Origin: Chitinophagaceae bacterium
GTDB taxonomy: Bacteria; Bacteroidota; Bacteroidia; Chitinophagales; UBA10324
Direction of reading: 5' to 3'
Length of the DNA stretch: 44,587 nt
Assembly (NCBI GenBank): GCA_947474435.1
Contig: CANJII010000028.1
Coordinates: 1-44,587, forward strand
Position 1 is the first letter of the stretch. The number at the start of each line of letters is the position of its first letter. The notes under the pieces were generated by a model that searched no databases, had not been told where the DNA came from, and saw nothing but the letters and a program-made list of their open reading frames with translations. The translations under genes were made by a program, and so were the position numbers. Positions 8,584-17,291 of the stretch are shown piece by piece.

Positions 8584-11451
8584 TTAATGTGCATCAAGCC
8601 AATTATTACCAACACCAACACTTACTTCAATGGGCACATTTAATTCAATGGCGTGAATCATTTTTTCTTTGATGATTGGAATAATAATATCCACTTCAGA
8701 TTTATGTGCATCGAAAACCAATTCATCGTGCACCTGCAAAGTCATTTTTGATTTGAAGTTTTGTTTGTGAAATTCTTTCTGAATATTAATCATCGCCACT
8801 TTTATCATATCGGCTGCTGAACCTTGTATGGGAGCATTGATGGCATTTCGTTCTGCAAAGCCGCGCACGGTTTGATTTGCAGAATTTATATCACGCAGTT
8901 TTCTTCTTCTGCCTAAAACAGTTTGTACATAACCATGCTCGCGCGCAAACTGAATGTTATCACTCATCAGTTGTCGCACTCCCGGAAATTTCAGGTTGTA
9001 GTTATCAATAATTTCTTTGGCTTCGGTGCGCGAAATTTTTAAACCTTGCGAAAGCCCGAATGCAGTTTGACCATAAGCAATTCCGAAGTTTACAGCTTTT
9101 GCACGGCCGCGCATTTCGCGTGTTACTTCCTTTATATCAACATTAAAAACCTGCGATGCTGTTGCGGTATGAATATCCAACCCATCTTCAAATGCTTTCA
9201 ACATGTTTGCATCACCACTTAATCCTGCAATGATGCGCAATTCAATTTGCGAATAATCGGCAGAGAGAATTACATATTCTTCGTTGCGCGGAATAAATGC
9301 CTTTCGAATTTCGCGACCGCGCTCAGTTCTAATCGGAATGTTTTGAATATTCGGGTCTGTACTACTCAATCTTCCAGTTGCAGCAACGGCCTGATTGAAT
9401 GAAGTGTGAACTCGTCCGGTCTTCGGATTTATCAATGATGGAATGGCATCAACATAAGTTGATTTCAATTTTGTGAACTCACGATAATCGAGCAGGTCAT
9501 TCACAATCGGATAATCTCCTGTGATGCGCGAAAGTGTATCTTCATCAGTGGAGTACTGACCGGTTTTTGTTTTTTTAACTTCATACGGAATTTTCATTCG
9601 TTCAAATAAAACTTCTCCCAATTGTTTTGGTGATGAAAGATTGAAACGAACACCTGCATCCTTGTAAACTTTTTCTTCAGTGATTTTTATTTCCTCTTCT
9701 AATTTTTTTGAATAAACATTCAGGAAATCTTTATCTATTGCCACACCTTCAAATTCCATATCGCACAACACATGCATCAATGGCATTTCCACTTCTTCAA
9801 ATAATTTTTCCACTTCATTTTCTTTCAGCTTCGGCAAAAAAATATTTTCTAACTGCAAAGTCACATCTGCATCTTCGGCAGCGTAGTCAGCAACTTTCTG
9901 CACATCAATATCGCGCATGCTGAGTTGTTTTTTTCCAACTCCAATTAATTCTTTTATGGAAACCGGTTTGTAATTCAGGTAAGTTTCAGAGAGATAATCC
10001 ATCCCATGTCGCATATCCGGTTCAATCAAATAATGAGCGAGCATGGTGTCAAATAATTTCCCGTTCACTTTTATGTTGTACCATTTCAACAACAACAAAT
10101 CGTACTTTAAATTCTGTCCGATCTTCCCAATGTTTTCGTTTTCTAAAACGGGGCGGAATTTTTCAAGCAATTTTTGCGCTTCAATTTTATCAGCAACAAC
10201 CGGAACATAATATGCTTGCTTCGGTTTTACCGCGAATGATAAACCAACCACTTCGGCATTGTTTGCATCAACGCCTGTGGTTTCAGTATCGAAACAAAAT
10301 TCTTTTGATGATGAAAGCAGTTGCAATAAATCGTTCAGTTTTTTTTCATCATCAACTAAAATATAATTGTGTTCAGTATCAGCAATAGTGTTAAGGTTTG
10401 TTGGAATTTTTTCTTCGTCACTACTTGCGTCCCCAACTGAATTACCGAATAAATCTTTTTGTCCACCACTGCGCAGGGTGTCCTCGTTCCTGCGGTCACC
10501 CTGCTGGGACTTGACCGCTTCGGTTTGACTTGCAGCAATAATTTCAGCGTGACCTACAGAAAATTTTTCGCCGAGAATTCTTTTTCCGAGTGTACGAAAT
10601 TCCAGTTCATTAAAAATTTCTGCAAGCTTTTCGCGATTGGGTTCTTCCATATCGAAATTGTGTTCATCCCAATTAACAGGTACATCTAAAATTATCGTCG
10701 CGAGTTTTTTCGAGAGAATGGCTTTGTCTTTATGCTCTTCCACTTTCTCTTTCAGTTTACCTTTCAGTTTATCTGTATTAACAATCAGATTTTCTATTGA
10801 ATCAAATTCCTTGATTAATTTTTTTGCCGTCACTTCGCCTACACCTGGAATACCGGGAATATTATCTACCGCATCACCCATCAATCCCAAAATATCTTTC
10901 ACTTGATCAATGCGCTCTATTGCCCACTTCGCTTTTATTTCATTCACACCCAAAATCTGTTCTGCATTTCCGAATGCAGGTGGTTTCCAGATAAAAATAT
11001 TTTCACTCACCAACTGTCCGTAATCTTTATCGGGAGTAACCATGTAAACTTTAAATCCTTTTTGCTCTGCCACTTTTGCGAGTGTTCCAATCACATCATC
11101 AGCTTCGTACCCATCGCACTCAATAAGCGGAATGTTGAATGCGCGAATAACATCCTTGATGTATGGAATATTCGAAACCAAATCTTCAGGTGCTTCTTGT
11201 CGGTTTGCTTTATAATCAGCAAAGTCAGTATGTCGTTCGGTTGGTGCTGTGGTATCAAAGCACACTGCAATGTGTGATGGTTTTTCTTTCTTCAGTAAAT
11301 CCAACAATGTATTTGTAAAACCCTGAATGGCTGAAGTGTTCATGCCTTTAGAGTTGATGAGTGGATTTTTGGCAAATGCATAGTAGGCGCGGAAAATGAG
11401 CGCGAATGCATCCAACAGAAATAATCTTTTGTCTTCGGGGTTTCCGTTCAT
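8584..11451 (-). CDS. polA: DNA polymerase I
   Basis: A 955-residue repair and Okazaki-fragment-processing polymerase with all three domains. The 5' nuclease (residues 1-290) has YKANRQEAPEDL and ECDGYEADDVIG. The 3'-5' exonuclease begins at about residue 375 with FCFDTETTG, keeping the catalytic Asp and Glu, so proofreading should be active. The polymerase has motif A (DYSQIELRI), motif B (RGRAKAVNFGIAYGQ) and motif C (LQVHDELVFD, about 905-915). The linker between the two nuclease domains contains an in-frame GC-rich stretch (about residues 316-330) with palindromic DNA that looks like an inserted repeat (see the repeat at 10460-10515). The start has a possible weak -7 box, TAACTTTA, 6 nt upstream. 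Confidence 0.98.
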   Translation of the reverse strand: MNGNPEDKRLFLLDAFALIFRAYYAFAKNPLINSKGMNTSAIQGFTNTLLDLLKKEKPSHIAVCFDTTAPTERHTDFADYKANRQEAPEDLVSNIPYIKDVIRAFNIPLIECDGYEADDVIGTLAKVAEQKGFKVYMVTPDKDYGQLVSENIFIWKPPAFGNAEQILGVNEIKAKWAIERIDQVKDILGLMGDAVDNIPGIPGVGEVTAKKLIKEFDSIENLIVNTDKLKGKLKEKVEEHKDKAILSKKLATIILDVPVNWDEHNFDMEEPNREKLAEIFNELEFRTLGKRILGEKFSVGHAEIIAASQTEAVKSQQGDRRNEDTLRSGGQKDLFGNSVGDASSDEEKIPTNLNTIADTEHNYILVDDEKKLNDLLQLLSSSKEFCFDTETTGVDANNAEVVGLSFAVKPKQAYYVPVVADKIEAQKLLEKFRPVLENENIGKIGQNLKYDLLLLKWYNIKVNGKLFDTMLAHYLIEPDMRHGMDYLSETYLNYKPVSIKELIGVGKKQLSMRDIDVQKVADYAAEDADVTLQLENIFLPKLKENEVEKLFEEVEMPLMHVLCDMEFEGVAIDKDFLNVYSKKLEEEIKITEEKVYKDAGVRFNLSSPKQLGEVLFERMKIPYEVKKTKTGQYSTDEDTLSRITGDYPIVNDLLDYREFTKLKSTYVDAIPSLINPKTGRVHTSFNQAVAATGRLSSTDPNIQNIPIRTERGREIRKAFIPRNEEYVILSADYSQIELRIIAGLSGDANMLKAFEDGLDIHTATASQVFNVDIKEVTREMRGRAKAVNFGIAYGQTAFGLSQGLKISRTEAKEIIDNYNLKFPGVRQLMSDNIQFAREHGYVQTVLGRRRKLRDINSANQTVRGFAERNAINAPIQGSAADMIKVAMINIQKEFHKQNFKSKMTLQVHDELVFDAHKSEVDIIIPIIKEKMIHAIELNVPIEVSVGVGNNWLDAH
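10460..10515. repeat. Palindromic GC-rich repeat-like element inside polA
   Basis: GCAGGGTG (10473-10480) and CACCCTGC (10497-10504) are perfect 8-bp inverted arms around a 16-nt loop. The surrounding DNA is clearly richer in G+C than the rest of polA. On the coding strand it reads as part of the variable linker (QQGDRRNEDTLRSGGQ), keeping the frame. It resembles dispersed palindromic repeats that I recall from Bacteroidota genomes; the exact family is not established here. Confidence 0.5.
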
Positions 11452-11558
11452 TCTTTATAAAGTTATAAGTTGATTTGTTGATTTGTTATTAGTGAGCAAA
11501 AAAATAAAAATTGTGAAATTGTAAAATTAATTTTTAGTTAGTAGTGATGTTTTAACTG

Positions 11559-11601
11559 TTGACCGCATACTGCCGACTGAATATTGGTGACTGTTTACTG
11601 A
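11559..11601. repeat. Degenerate heptamer-like repeat 5' of polA
   Basis: The stretch contains ACTGTTGACCGCATACTGCCGACTG and GTGACTGTTTACTGACTC-like words, with ACTG/GACT recurring about every 7 bases. It runs into the 3' end of the AhpD-like gene (stop 11595). In the minus direction it contains CAGTCGGCAGTATGCGGTC, close to the CAGTTGGCAGTAGGCA words at 8560-8583. A separate TTGATTTG pair occurs at about 11470-11487. Confidence 0.4.
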
Positions 11602-11936
11602 CTCAAAGCTTCCCAATATTCAACAGCTCTTCGTGTATGTGGAATTACAATTGTACCTCCAACAATATTTGCGACTGCGAATATTTCAAAAATTTCTTCA
11701 GTAGTAACACCTTCGTCCTTGCATTTTCCTACATGGTATTTTATGCAATCATCGCAACGCAAAACCATAGAGGCAACCAAGCCGAGCATCTCTTTTGTTT
11801 TAACATTAAGCGCGCCTTCCATGTAAGTATTGGTGTCAAGATTGAAAAGACGATTCAACACTTTGTTATTTGCGCCCGTGATTTTATCATTCATGCGCGC
11901 GCGGTAATCATTAAAGTCTTTTACTAAATCACTCAT
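11595..11936 (-). CDS. Carboxymuconolactone decarboxylase/AhpD-like protein
   Basis: A 113-residue, all-helical protein of the CMD/AhpD superfamily, of usual length. It has the redox motif CDDCIKYHV (Cys61, Cys64, His68), matching the CxxCxxxH arrangement of AhpD-type alkylhydroperoxidases and not the cysteine-free true decarboxylases. Peroxide or disulfide reductase activity is therefore likely, but the physiological partner is unknown: no peroxiredoxin gene is in the window. The gene is alone, about 140 bp upstream of polA on the same strand. Confidence 0.85.
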   Translation of the reverse strand: MSDLVKDFNDYRARMNDKITGANNKVLNRLFNLDTNTYMEGALNVKTKEMLGLVASMVLRCDDCIKYHVGKCKDEGVTTEEIFEIFAVANIVGGTIVIPHTRRAVEYWEALSQ

Positions 11937-11991
11937 GTATTTATTAATTTAAAGTTGAAGGTAAATGAAAACAGAAATCAGGAAAGAATAA

Positions 11992-12027
11992 AATAAAAAA
12001 ACCCCTGCTGAATCTCTTCTGCAGGGG
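11992..12027 (-). terminator. Rho-independent terminator after the receiver gene
   Basis: CCCCTGC (12002-12008) and GCAGGGG (12021-12027) are a perfect GC-rich stem with a 12-nt loop. In the minus direction it is followed by a run of T broken by one A. It lies about 75 bp after the stop of the minus-strand receiver gene, closing the three-gene signalling cluster. Confidence 0.8.
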
Positions 12028-12038
12028 CGCCTAAACAC

Positions 12039-12084
12039 TATCCGGAATCGAACACTAATCAAGTCCGGATACTTTAGAAGTATC
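12039..12084. other. Two overlapping perfect inverted repeats before the terminator
   Basis: TATCCGGA (12039-12046) pairs with TCCGGATA (12064-12071), and GATACTT (12068-12074) pairs with AAGTATC (12078-12084). The two hairpins share bases 12068-12071, so they are mutually exclusive. They lie between the receiver stop (12102) and the terminator. Function unknown: possibly 3'-end mRNA structure or a protein-binding site. Confidence 0.45.
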
Positions 12085-12101
12085 GGATTATTTTTTTAAT
12101 T

Positions 12102-12470
12102 TCAATTGAAAACTTTTACCATCTCATTAAACTGGTTCGATTTGTCGAAAAAATAATTGGCGCCTAATTCTTCTGATTTCTTTTTGTATTGAGCATCAGC
12201 ATAATTAGTGAGCACTATTGTTATTAAAGAGGGATGAATTTTTTTCATCTCTTTCAAAACCAAAAAACCGGTATCGTTCCCTAACAGATTTATATCAAGC
12301 ACCATCACATCCGGAAGCAACTTGCTTCCAAACTTAATTGCATCAACAGCGCAATCTGCTTCACCAACAACTTTCACTTTTTCAACCTCAGCCAACAACA
12401 TTTTAATACGAGTGCGTATTACACTTGAATCTTCAACAATAAAAACACTAGTACTTTTAGTGATAGCCAT
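12102..12470 (-). CDS. Stand-alone CheY-like response regulator receiver
   Basis: A 122-residue single receiver domain with no output domain. Key residues: acidic pocket Glu13-Asp14, phospho-acceptor Asp59 (VMVLDINLL), Thr88 (VLTNY) and Lys110 (FFDKS), so it should be phosphorylated normally. I use the ATG at 12470 because residues before it are not family-like and the upstream ATG at 12494 overlaps a near-consensus -7 box (CATATTTG, 12492-12499, minus). It follows the LuxR-type regulator by 104 bp on the same strand. A role as phosphate sink or protein-interaction switch for the neighbouring kinase is inferred. Confidence 0.88.
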   Translation of the reverse strand: MAITKSTSVFIVEDSSVIRTRIKMLLAEVEKVKVVGEADCAVDAIKFGSKLLPDVMVLDINLLGNDTGFLVLKEMKKIHPSLITIVLTNYADAQYKKKSEELGANYFFDKSNQFNEMVKVFN

Positions 12471-12574
12471 CAACAATATTTTTTGATTATGCAAATATGT
12501 TGTTTGAATAATCCGATAGTTGTAAATTAATTATTTAAATGTGTGTAGTATTTTTTATTACAGGTACCTGAAAA

Positions 12575-13225
12575 TTAATTACTGAATATTCCAGCATCCA
12601 TCACATATCGGGTAAGTTCAGCGTGGTTTCTGATATTTAGTTTAGTTAAAACCCGGGCGCGATAAGTATTAACAGTTGCTGAGCTTAATATCAATACATC
12701 GGCAATTTCGTTTACTGTTTTTCCATTTGCAAGCAATTGCATGACCTGAAATTCACGGTCGCTTAATGTTTCATGGGGTTGTTTATTTCCTGAAGAAATC
12801 TGATTGGCTAACTGTTCAGAAATTTTCGGGGTTAAATATTTTCTTCCGTTAAATAATGTATTAATGGCATCAACTAATTCATTCGGTGCTGAGTCTTTAT
12901 TCAGAAATCCGGATGCTCCGGCTTTTATTACCCGTATTCCATATTGATCTTCGGGGTAAATACTGAGAATTAGAATTTTTGCTTTAATTCCAGATTCAAT
13001 AAGTTGTTTCAACACATCCAATCCGTTTTTCCCGGGAAGAGAAATATCAAGAATGATGATGTCGAAATTATTTGACAGAGCAAGTCGTTCTGCATCCAAA
13101 CCATTTGTGGCTTCTGTTATTTCAACATCAATAAATCCTTCAACAATAATTTGCTTCAACCCTCTTCGTACTACTGCGTGGTCATCAGAAATTAATATTC
13201 TTTTAACTTTCATATTTTCCATCAT
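12575..13225 (-). CDS. NarL/FixJ-type LuxR response regulator
   Basis: A 216-residue two-domain regulator. The receiver (about residues 5-122) has acidic Asp14-Asp15, phospho-acceptor Asp60 (IIILDISLPG), Ser88 and Lys110. The C-terminal LuxR helix-turn-helix (about 150-212) has LSDREFQVMQLLANGKTVNEIA and the recognition helix SSATVNTYRARVLTKL. Several in-frame ATGs cluster at the start; the one at 13213 (MKVKRILISDD) is equally plausible. The kinase stop is only 5 bp upstream, so the pair is translationally linked and almost surely cognate. Target genes are unknown. Confidence 0.93.
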   Translation of the reverse strand: MMENMKVKRILISDDHAVVRRGLKQIIVEGFIDVEITEATNGLDAERLALSNNFDIIILDISLPGKNGLDVLKQLIESGIKAKILILSIYPEDQYGIRVIKAGASGFLNKDSAPNELVDAINTLFNGRKYLTPKISEQLANQISSGNKQPHETLSDREFQVMQLLANGKTVNEIADVLILSSATVNTYRARVLTKLNIRNHAELTRYVMDAGIFSN

Positions 13226-13230
13226 GTTGG

Positions 13231-16167
13231 TTAGCCTTTAATTGGAATTACAATGTTTATGGTTGTTCCATTTTCCTGGCCTGAACTAATGCTGAGCATT
13301 CCACCAATTATGGAGGCGCGTTCTTTCATTCCCATAATGCCAAGCGATTTTTTCTCTTTCATTTCTGTCAAGGAAATTCCTATTCCATTGTCAGCTATTT
13401 CGAGGCTGAAATTATTTAATTTATCATCCATTTTAATTTGCACCCTGGTTGCCTTTGCGTGTCTCCTGATGTTCGTTAAAGATTCCTGCAATATGCGAAA
13501 AGCTGTAATTGAAAGTAACGGATCAAATATTTTATGATCACATTTACCTGAGAGGTTGCATTCAATTCCTGTTTTATTTTGAAACTCATTTACTTGCCAA
13601 ATGATCGCTTCTTCCAAACCTAGATCATCTAATATTCCCGGCCGTAGTTCTGTTGCAATTCTTCTGACTGAATTAATTGTTTCGTCGGTAAGAAGAATCA
13701 TCTCCTTAATTTTAACTGCTAAATCTTTCTGAGTCGGATCTAATTTTTTTCCAAACCAGGAAATGTCAATTTTTAATCCGGTTAGCATCTGGCCAAGTTC
13801 GTCGTGAATTTCACGGGCAATGTATTTTCGTTCCTCTTCTCTTGCATTTTGAACATAGGCAGTTAATGTTCTGAGTTTTTCGTTTTTTTCTCTTAATTCC
13901 TCTTTTGTTTTTTTTCGTTCCGAAATGTCTCTGATAAATGATTGATAGCGTCCATCAGAAAGTACTTTTGCGCTTATTTCAACCGGAAATTCCTGACCAT
14001 CTTTCCGAACCAGTATTCTTTCAGAAACAATTGTATTGCCTGATTTTAATTCAGTAAATTTTATCGGTTGGTTTTTTAAATTTTCCTTTGAGATCAAATC
14101 ATAAAATTTCATGGTTTGAAACTCCGACAAATCGTAACCTAACATTCTGCATCCTTTGGCATTTACATCCTGAATGAAATGTTCGTTGGAAGTTATAAAT
14201 ACTCCATCCGGAGCTTGTTCAATTAATAATTTATAATTGAGTTCGCTTTCTTGCAGTTCGGTTTCAATTCTTTTTCTTTCAGAAATATCTCTGACGAACG
14301 ATTGATAACGACCATCCTTTAACATTTTTCCGCTCACTTCAACTATAATTTCTTTTCCATCACTTCTTACTAAATTCCGCTCGATAATTACCGTTTTTCC
14401 TTCCTTATATTCAGTTACATTAATCGGATTTGATTTTAAATTCTCTAAAGAAATTAAATCTGCCACTTTCATATTCAGCAATTGATTTAATTCATATCCA
14501 ACCATTTTGCAGCCTTTGTCATTTACATCTAATATGAAATCATCTTTATCAGATATGAAAACTCCATCGGGTGCCTGCTCAATTAATGTTCGGTAATTTA
14601 ATTCGCTTTTTTCAAGTGCTTCTTCAGCCTTTAATCGTTCAGTTACATCTCTGAAATTGGTAATGATTGCATTTACATTTTCATCATTCAGTAAATTGGT
14701 GATATTCGATTCAATGTTAATTAACTCACCATTTTTTTTTCGCAACTGATTTATTCTGCTAAATGTTTTTCCCGGAAACTGTAATAGTTTATTTAAAAAC
14801 TGAGCGCCATGCAGCTGTTTTTCATTTGCAAGAAAATCAAAGATGCTTTTGCCGGTTACCACTTCAGTAGTAAATCCGGTAATTTTTTGGGCAGTAGGGC
14901 TCATGTAAGTCAAATACCCATGTGCATTCATAAGGCAAATTCCATCATGGCTGTTTTCAATCAGCATTCTGAATTTTTCTTCCCTTTTTTTAAGTTCAAT
15001 TTCTGCATTTTTCTTTTCTGTTATATCCCGGAAATTGGCGATAATTGATTTTACATTTTCGTTGTTTAACAAATTCCTAACACTAATTTCTATCCATAAA
15101 TAGTTTCCGTTTTTATGGTGCAACCGAATGTATTCGTTAAATACTTTTCCCGGGTTTTGAATAACTTGATTAAAATACAGAGTAGCAAAATCAGAACCTT
15201 CGGGGTGAAAAAATTCATTTATTCTTTTTCCGACTATTTCTATATCAGCATAGCCACTTATTTTTTCTGCCGCCGGACTTGCGTAAGTAATGATTCCGGT
15301 TTCTGATAATTGTATGATTGCATCATTGCTGTTTTCAATCAGCATTCTGAATTTTTCGTCGCTTGCATGCAATGCTTGTTCTGTTTTTTTCCTTTTGGTA
15401 ATATCTCTGAACAGATTAGTCATGCCCAATTCTGAAGGAAAAAAATGATTTTCATACCAACGATCCAATGGTGCATAATAATTTTCAGAATATACATAGT
15501 GCTGTTCCTCCATCGCTTTTTTCATTGATGTGCCTATAGGTAATTTTGCAGCATCGGGAAAATATTGCCATAAATTTGACCCGAATAATTTTGCAGCGTT
15601 GGTGTTTAATAACTCAGCACCTCGTTCATTAATATAATTATAATTCCAGTTTTTATCAATTGAGGCCACCCCATCAGTTATGCGATCCAATATATTTTTA
15701 TATTCTTCGGTTTTTTTATATACAGTTTCTATCAGCGTTTTATTCGCCAATTTTAATTTTTCTTCCAGATTTTTTCGGTCTGTAATATCTATTCCGAAAG
15801 CAATTACACCGTTCGTTTTGTTTCCTGATTTTAACGGACTGTCTTTCCAACTGATATATCGCTCTTCACCATTTTTTGTGCGTATCGGGTTTTCATAACT
15901 TTCCGACAGACCATCAATAATATTTCGTTTAAATTCTTCAAAAACATAATTGTAATTTTCTTTCGGAACAATTAAATCAAACCAGTTTTTCCCAAGTAAT
16001 TCTCTCCGGTTATATCCTGTAATTTTTTCTGCTGCTTTATTAAAGAATTGAATTTCACCTTGAATTCCCAAAACCACAACAATAGCATTAGACAGGTCTA
16101 AGACATCTTGCCCCAATGCAATTTCTCTTGCGGTGTAATTTTTGGGGAGTGGTGGTATAGTTTTCAT
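13231..16167 (-). CDS. Multi-PAS sensor histidine kinase (NarL/DesK type)
   Basis: A 978-residue kinase with no membrane segment, hence predicted cytoplasmic. Six PAS domains in a row (about residues 20-135, 155-260, 265-385, 390-510, 515-635, 640-760) each end in a DI(T/S)ERK-type PAC signature. A HisKA_3 dimerisation domain has the phospho-acceptor His788 in IAREIHDELGQML, and the HATPase domain has DNGIGI and GIMGMKERA. PAS3/PAS4 and PAS5/PAS6 are two independent tandem duplicates, by the strong similarity within each pair (LIENSNDAI / LIENSHDGI; LIEQAPDGVFI in both). It is first in a three-gene unit with the LuxR-type regulator and the CheY-like receiver. The ligand is unknown. Confidence 0.93.
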   Translation of the reverse strand: MKTIPPLPKNYTAREIALGQDVLDLSNAIVVVLGIQGEIQFFNKAAEKITGYNRRELLGKNWFDLIVPKENYNYVFEEFKRNIIDGLSESYENPIRTKNGEERYISWKDSPLKSGNKTNGVIAFGIDITDRKNLEEKLKLANKTLIETVYKKTEEYKNILDRITDGVASIDKNWNYNYINERGAELLNTNAAKLFGSNLWQYFPDAAKLPIGTSMKKAMEEQHYVYSENYYAPLDRWYENHFFPSELGMTNLFRDITKRKKTEQALHASDEKFRMLIENSNDAIIQLSETGIITYASPAAEKISGYADIEIVGKRINEFFHPEGSDFATLYFNQVIQNPGKVFNEYIRLHHKNGNYLWIEISVRNLLNNENVKSIIANFRDITEKKNAEIELKKREEKFRMLIENSHDGICLMNAHGYLTYMSPTAQKITGFTTEVVTGKSIFDFLANEKQLHGAQFLNKLLQFPGKTFSRINQLRKKNGELINIESNITNLLNDENVNAIITNFRDVTERLKAEEALEKSELNYRTLIEQAPDGVFISDKDDFILDVNDKGCKMVGYELNQLLNMKVADLISLENLKSNPINVTEYKEGKTVIIERNLVRSDGKEIIVEVSGKMLKDGRYQSFVRDISERKRIETELQESELNYKLLIEQAPDGVFITSNEHFIQDVNAKGCRMLGYDLSEFQTMKFYDLISKENLKNQPIKFTELKSGNTIVSERILVRKDGQEFPVEISAKVLSDGRYQSFIRDISERKKTKEELREKNEKLRTLTAYVQNAREEERKYIAREIHDELGQMLTGLKIDISWFGKKLDPTQKDLAVKIKEMILLTDETINSVRRIATELRPGILDDLGLEEAIIWQVNEFQNKTGIECNLSGKCDHKIFDPLLSITAFRILQESLTNIRRHAKATRVQIKMDDKLNNFSLEIADNGIGISLTEMKEKKSLGIMGMKERASIIGGMLSISSGQENGTTINIVIPIKG

Positions 16168-16315
16168 TTATAGCAAGTTTATTAAATTAATTATTTGTTT
16201 AAAATTCGTTTAGAACTAAAGGAACAGAGCTTTAAATTAGTTTATTAATCAATGGAACGAATGATAAAAAACAAATTTTTATAAAATAATTGTTTTACTA
16301 AAAATTATTCGATGA

Positions 16316-17230
16316 TTATTTTCTTAAAAATATTTTATTAAAAATAAATTTTTCATTTCGAATACTGACCAAATAGACTCCGATAAAGATTAATAGCATG
16401 GCCAGAATTTTTATTCCATTTAAATCATCTCTTCCTAATATCATGGCAAAAATTGTTGCCAATGCAGGTTGCACATATATGTAACTGCCGGCCAATGACG
16501 GATCAGCCGTTTTCAAAGCGAGAATATTAAACAGGTATGCAAAAAAAGTAGTGGCTATTACAATGAATGAAAGTTCAAACCAAATGGAAGGTGTAAATGC
16601 ATTCCAATCAATTGAATGAAATTCATTCCATCCTACCGGCATTACGAAAATCCATCCGAATAGAAACACCCACTTTATAATTGTGATTGGATGATACTTG
16701 TGCATCAATGGTTTTACAATAACCAGATAAACTGCATAGGATGCAGCATTGAGCATGATATAGATATCACCTTCAGCCGTTGAAGTGCTGAATGAAATTT
16801 CTTTTCCGAAAACTGTAATGACTAACGCCCCGCAAATACCAACAACAATTCCGATTATTTTAAGTGTAGTTATTTTTTCATCCTTAAGTAAACCTGATAA
16901 GACCAAAACAATAATTGGTGTAGTGGTCATTATTAATGCTGCATGAATTGGGGTTGTAATTGATAACCCTTTAAAAAATAAAAGCTGATTGATGGCTACG
17001 CCAAAAAATCCACAGGCTATTAAAAGCGGAATGTCTTTTTGTTTTATTTTTTCTTTAATGAAAACTGAATGCACAATCAGAAACAAAACCAGTGACAAAC
17101 TCACTCTGATAACTATTGCGCCGAATGGTTGAATGAAATTCGGAACCACATCTTTCGCGATTGTAAAGCTGACACCGTAAATAAGATTGGCAAGAAATAA
17201 AAACAGATGCGCCTTAAATGTTTTACTCAT
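16316..17230 (-). CDS. EamA/DMT-family transporter
   Basis: A 304-residue inner-membrane protein with about ten hydrophobic segments arranged as two EamA repeats (residues about 8-140 and 150-290), the drug/metabolite transporter fold. Characteristic pieces are NLIYGVSFTIAKDVVP near the start and SLAGSYIYVQPALATIFAMILG in the second repeat. Members export amino acids, nucleosides or drugs; the substrate cannot be predicted. It follows the large outer-membrane protein gene by 61 bp. A one-mismatch -7 box (TACATTTA, 17236-17243, minus) lies 5 nt before the ATG, so it may also have its own promoter. Confidence 0.88.
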   Translation of the reverse strand: MSKTFKAHLFLFLANLIYGVSFTIAKDVVPNFIQPFGAIVIRVSLSLVLFLIVHSVFIKEKIKQKDIPLLIACGFFGVAINQLLFFKGLSITTPIHAALIMTTTPIIVLVLSGLLKDEKITTLKIIGIVVGICGALVITVFGKEISFSTSTAEGDIYIMLNAASYAVYLVIVKPLMHKYHPITIIKWVFLFGWIFVMPVGWNEFHSIDWNAFTPSIWFELSFIVIATTFFAYLFNILALKTADPSLAGSYIYVQPALATIFAMILGRDDLNGIKILAMLLIFIGVYLVSIRNEKFIFNKIFLRK

Positions 17231-17291
17231 TCGCGTAAATGTAAAAGCGGAAAAATGGTATTGAAATATTTATCCTCTTATTTCTTCACGG

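Noticed and set aside
12561-12570. CAGGTACCTG palindrome after the LuxR-type regulator
   Set aside because: It has no loop, so it cannot act as a hairpin terminator, and a 10-bp palindrome is expected by chance in a window of this size.
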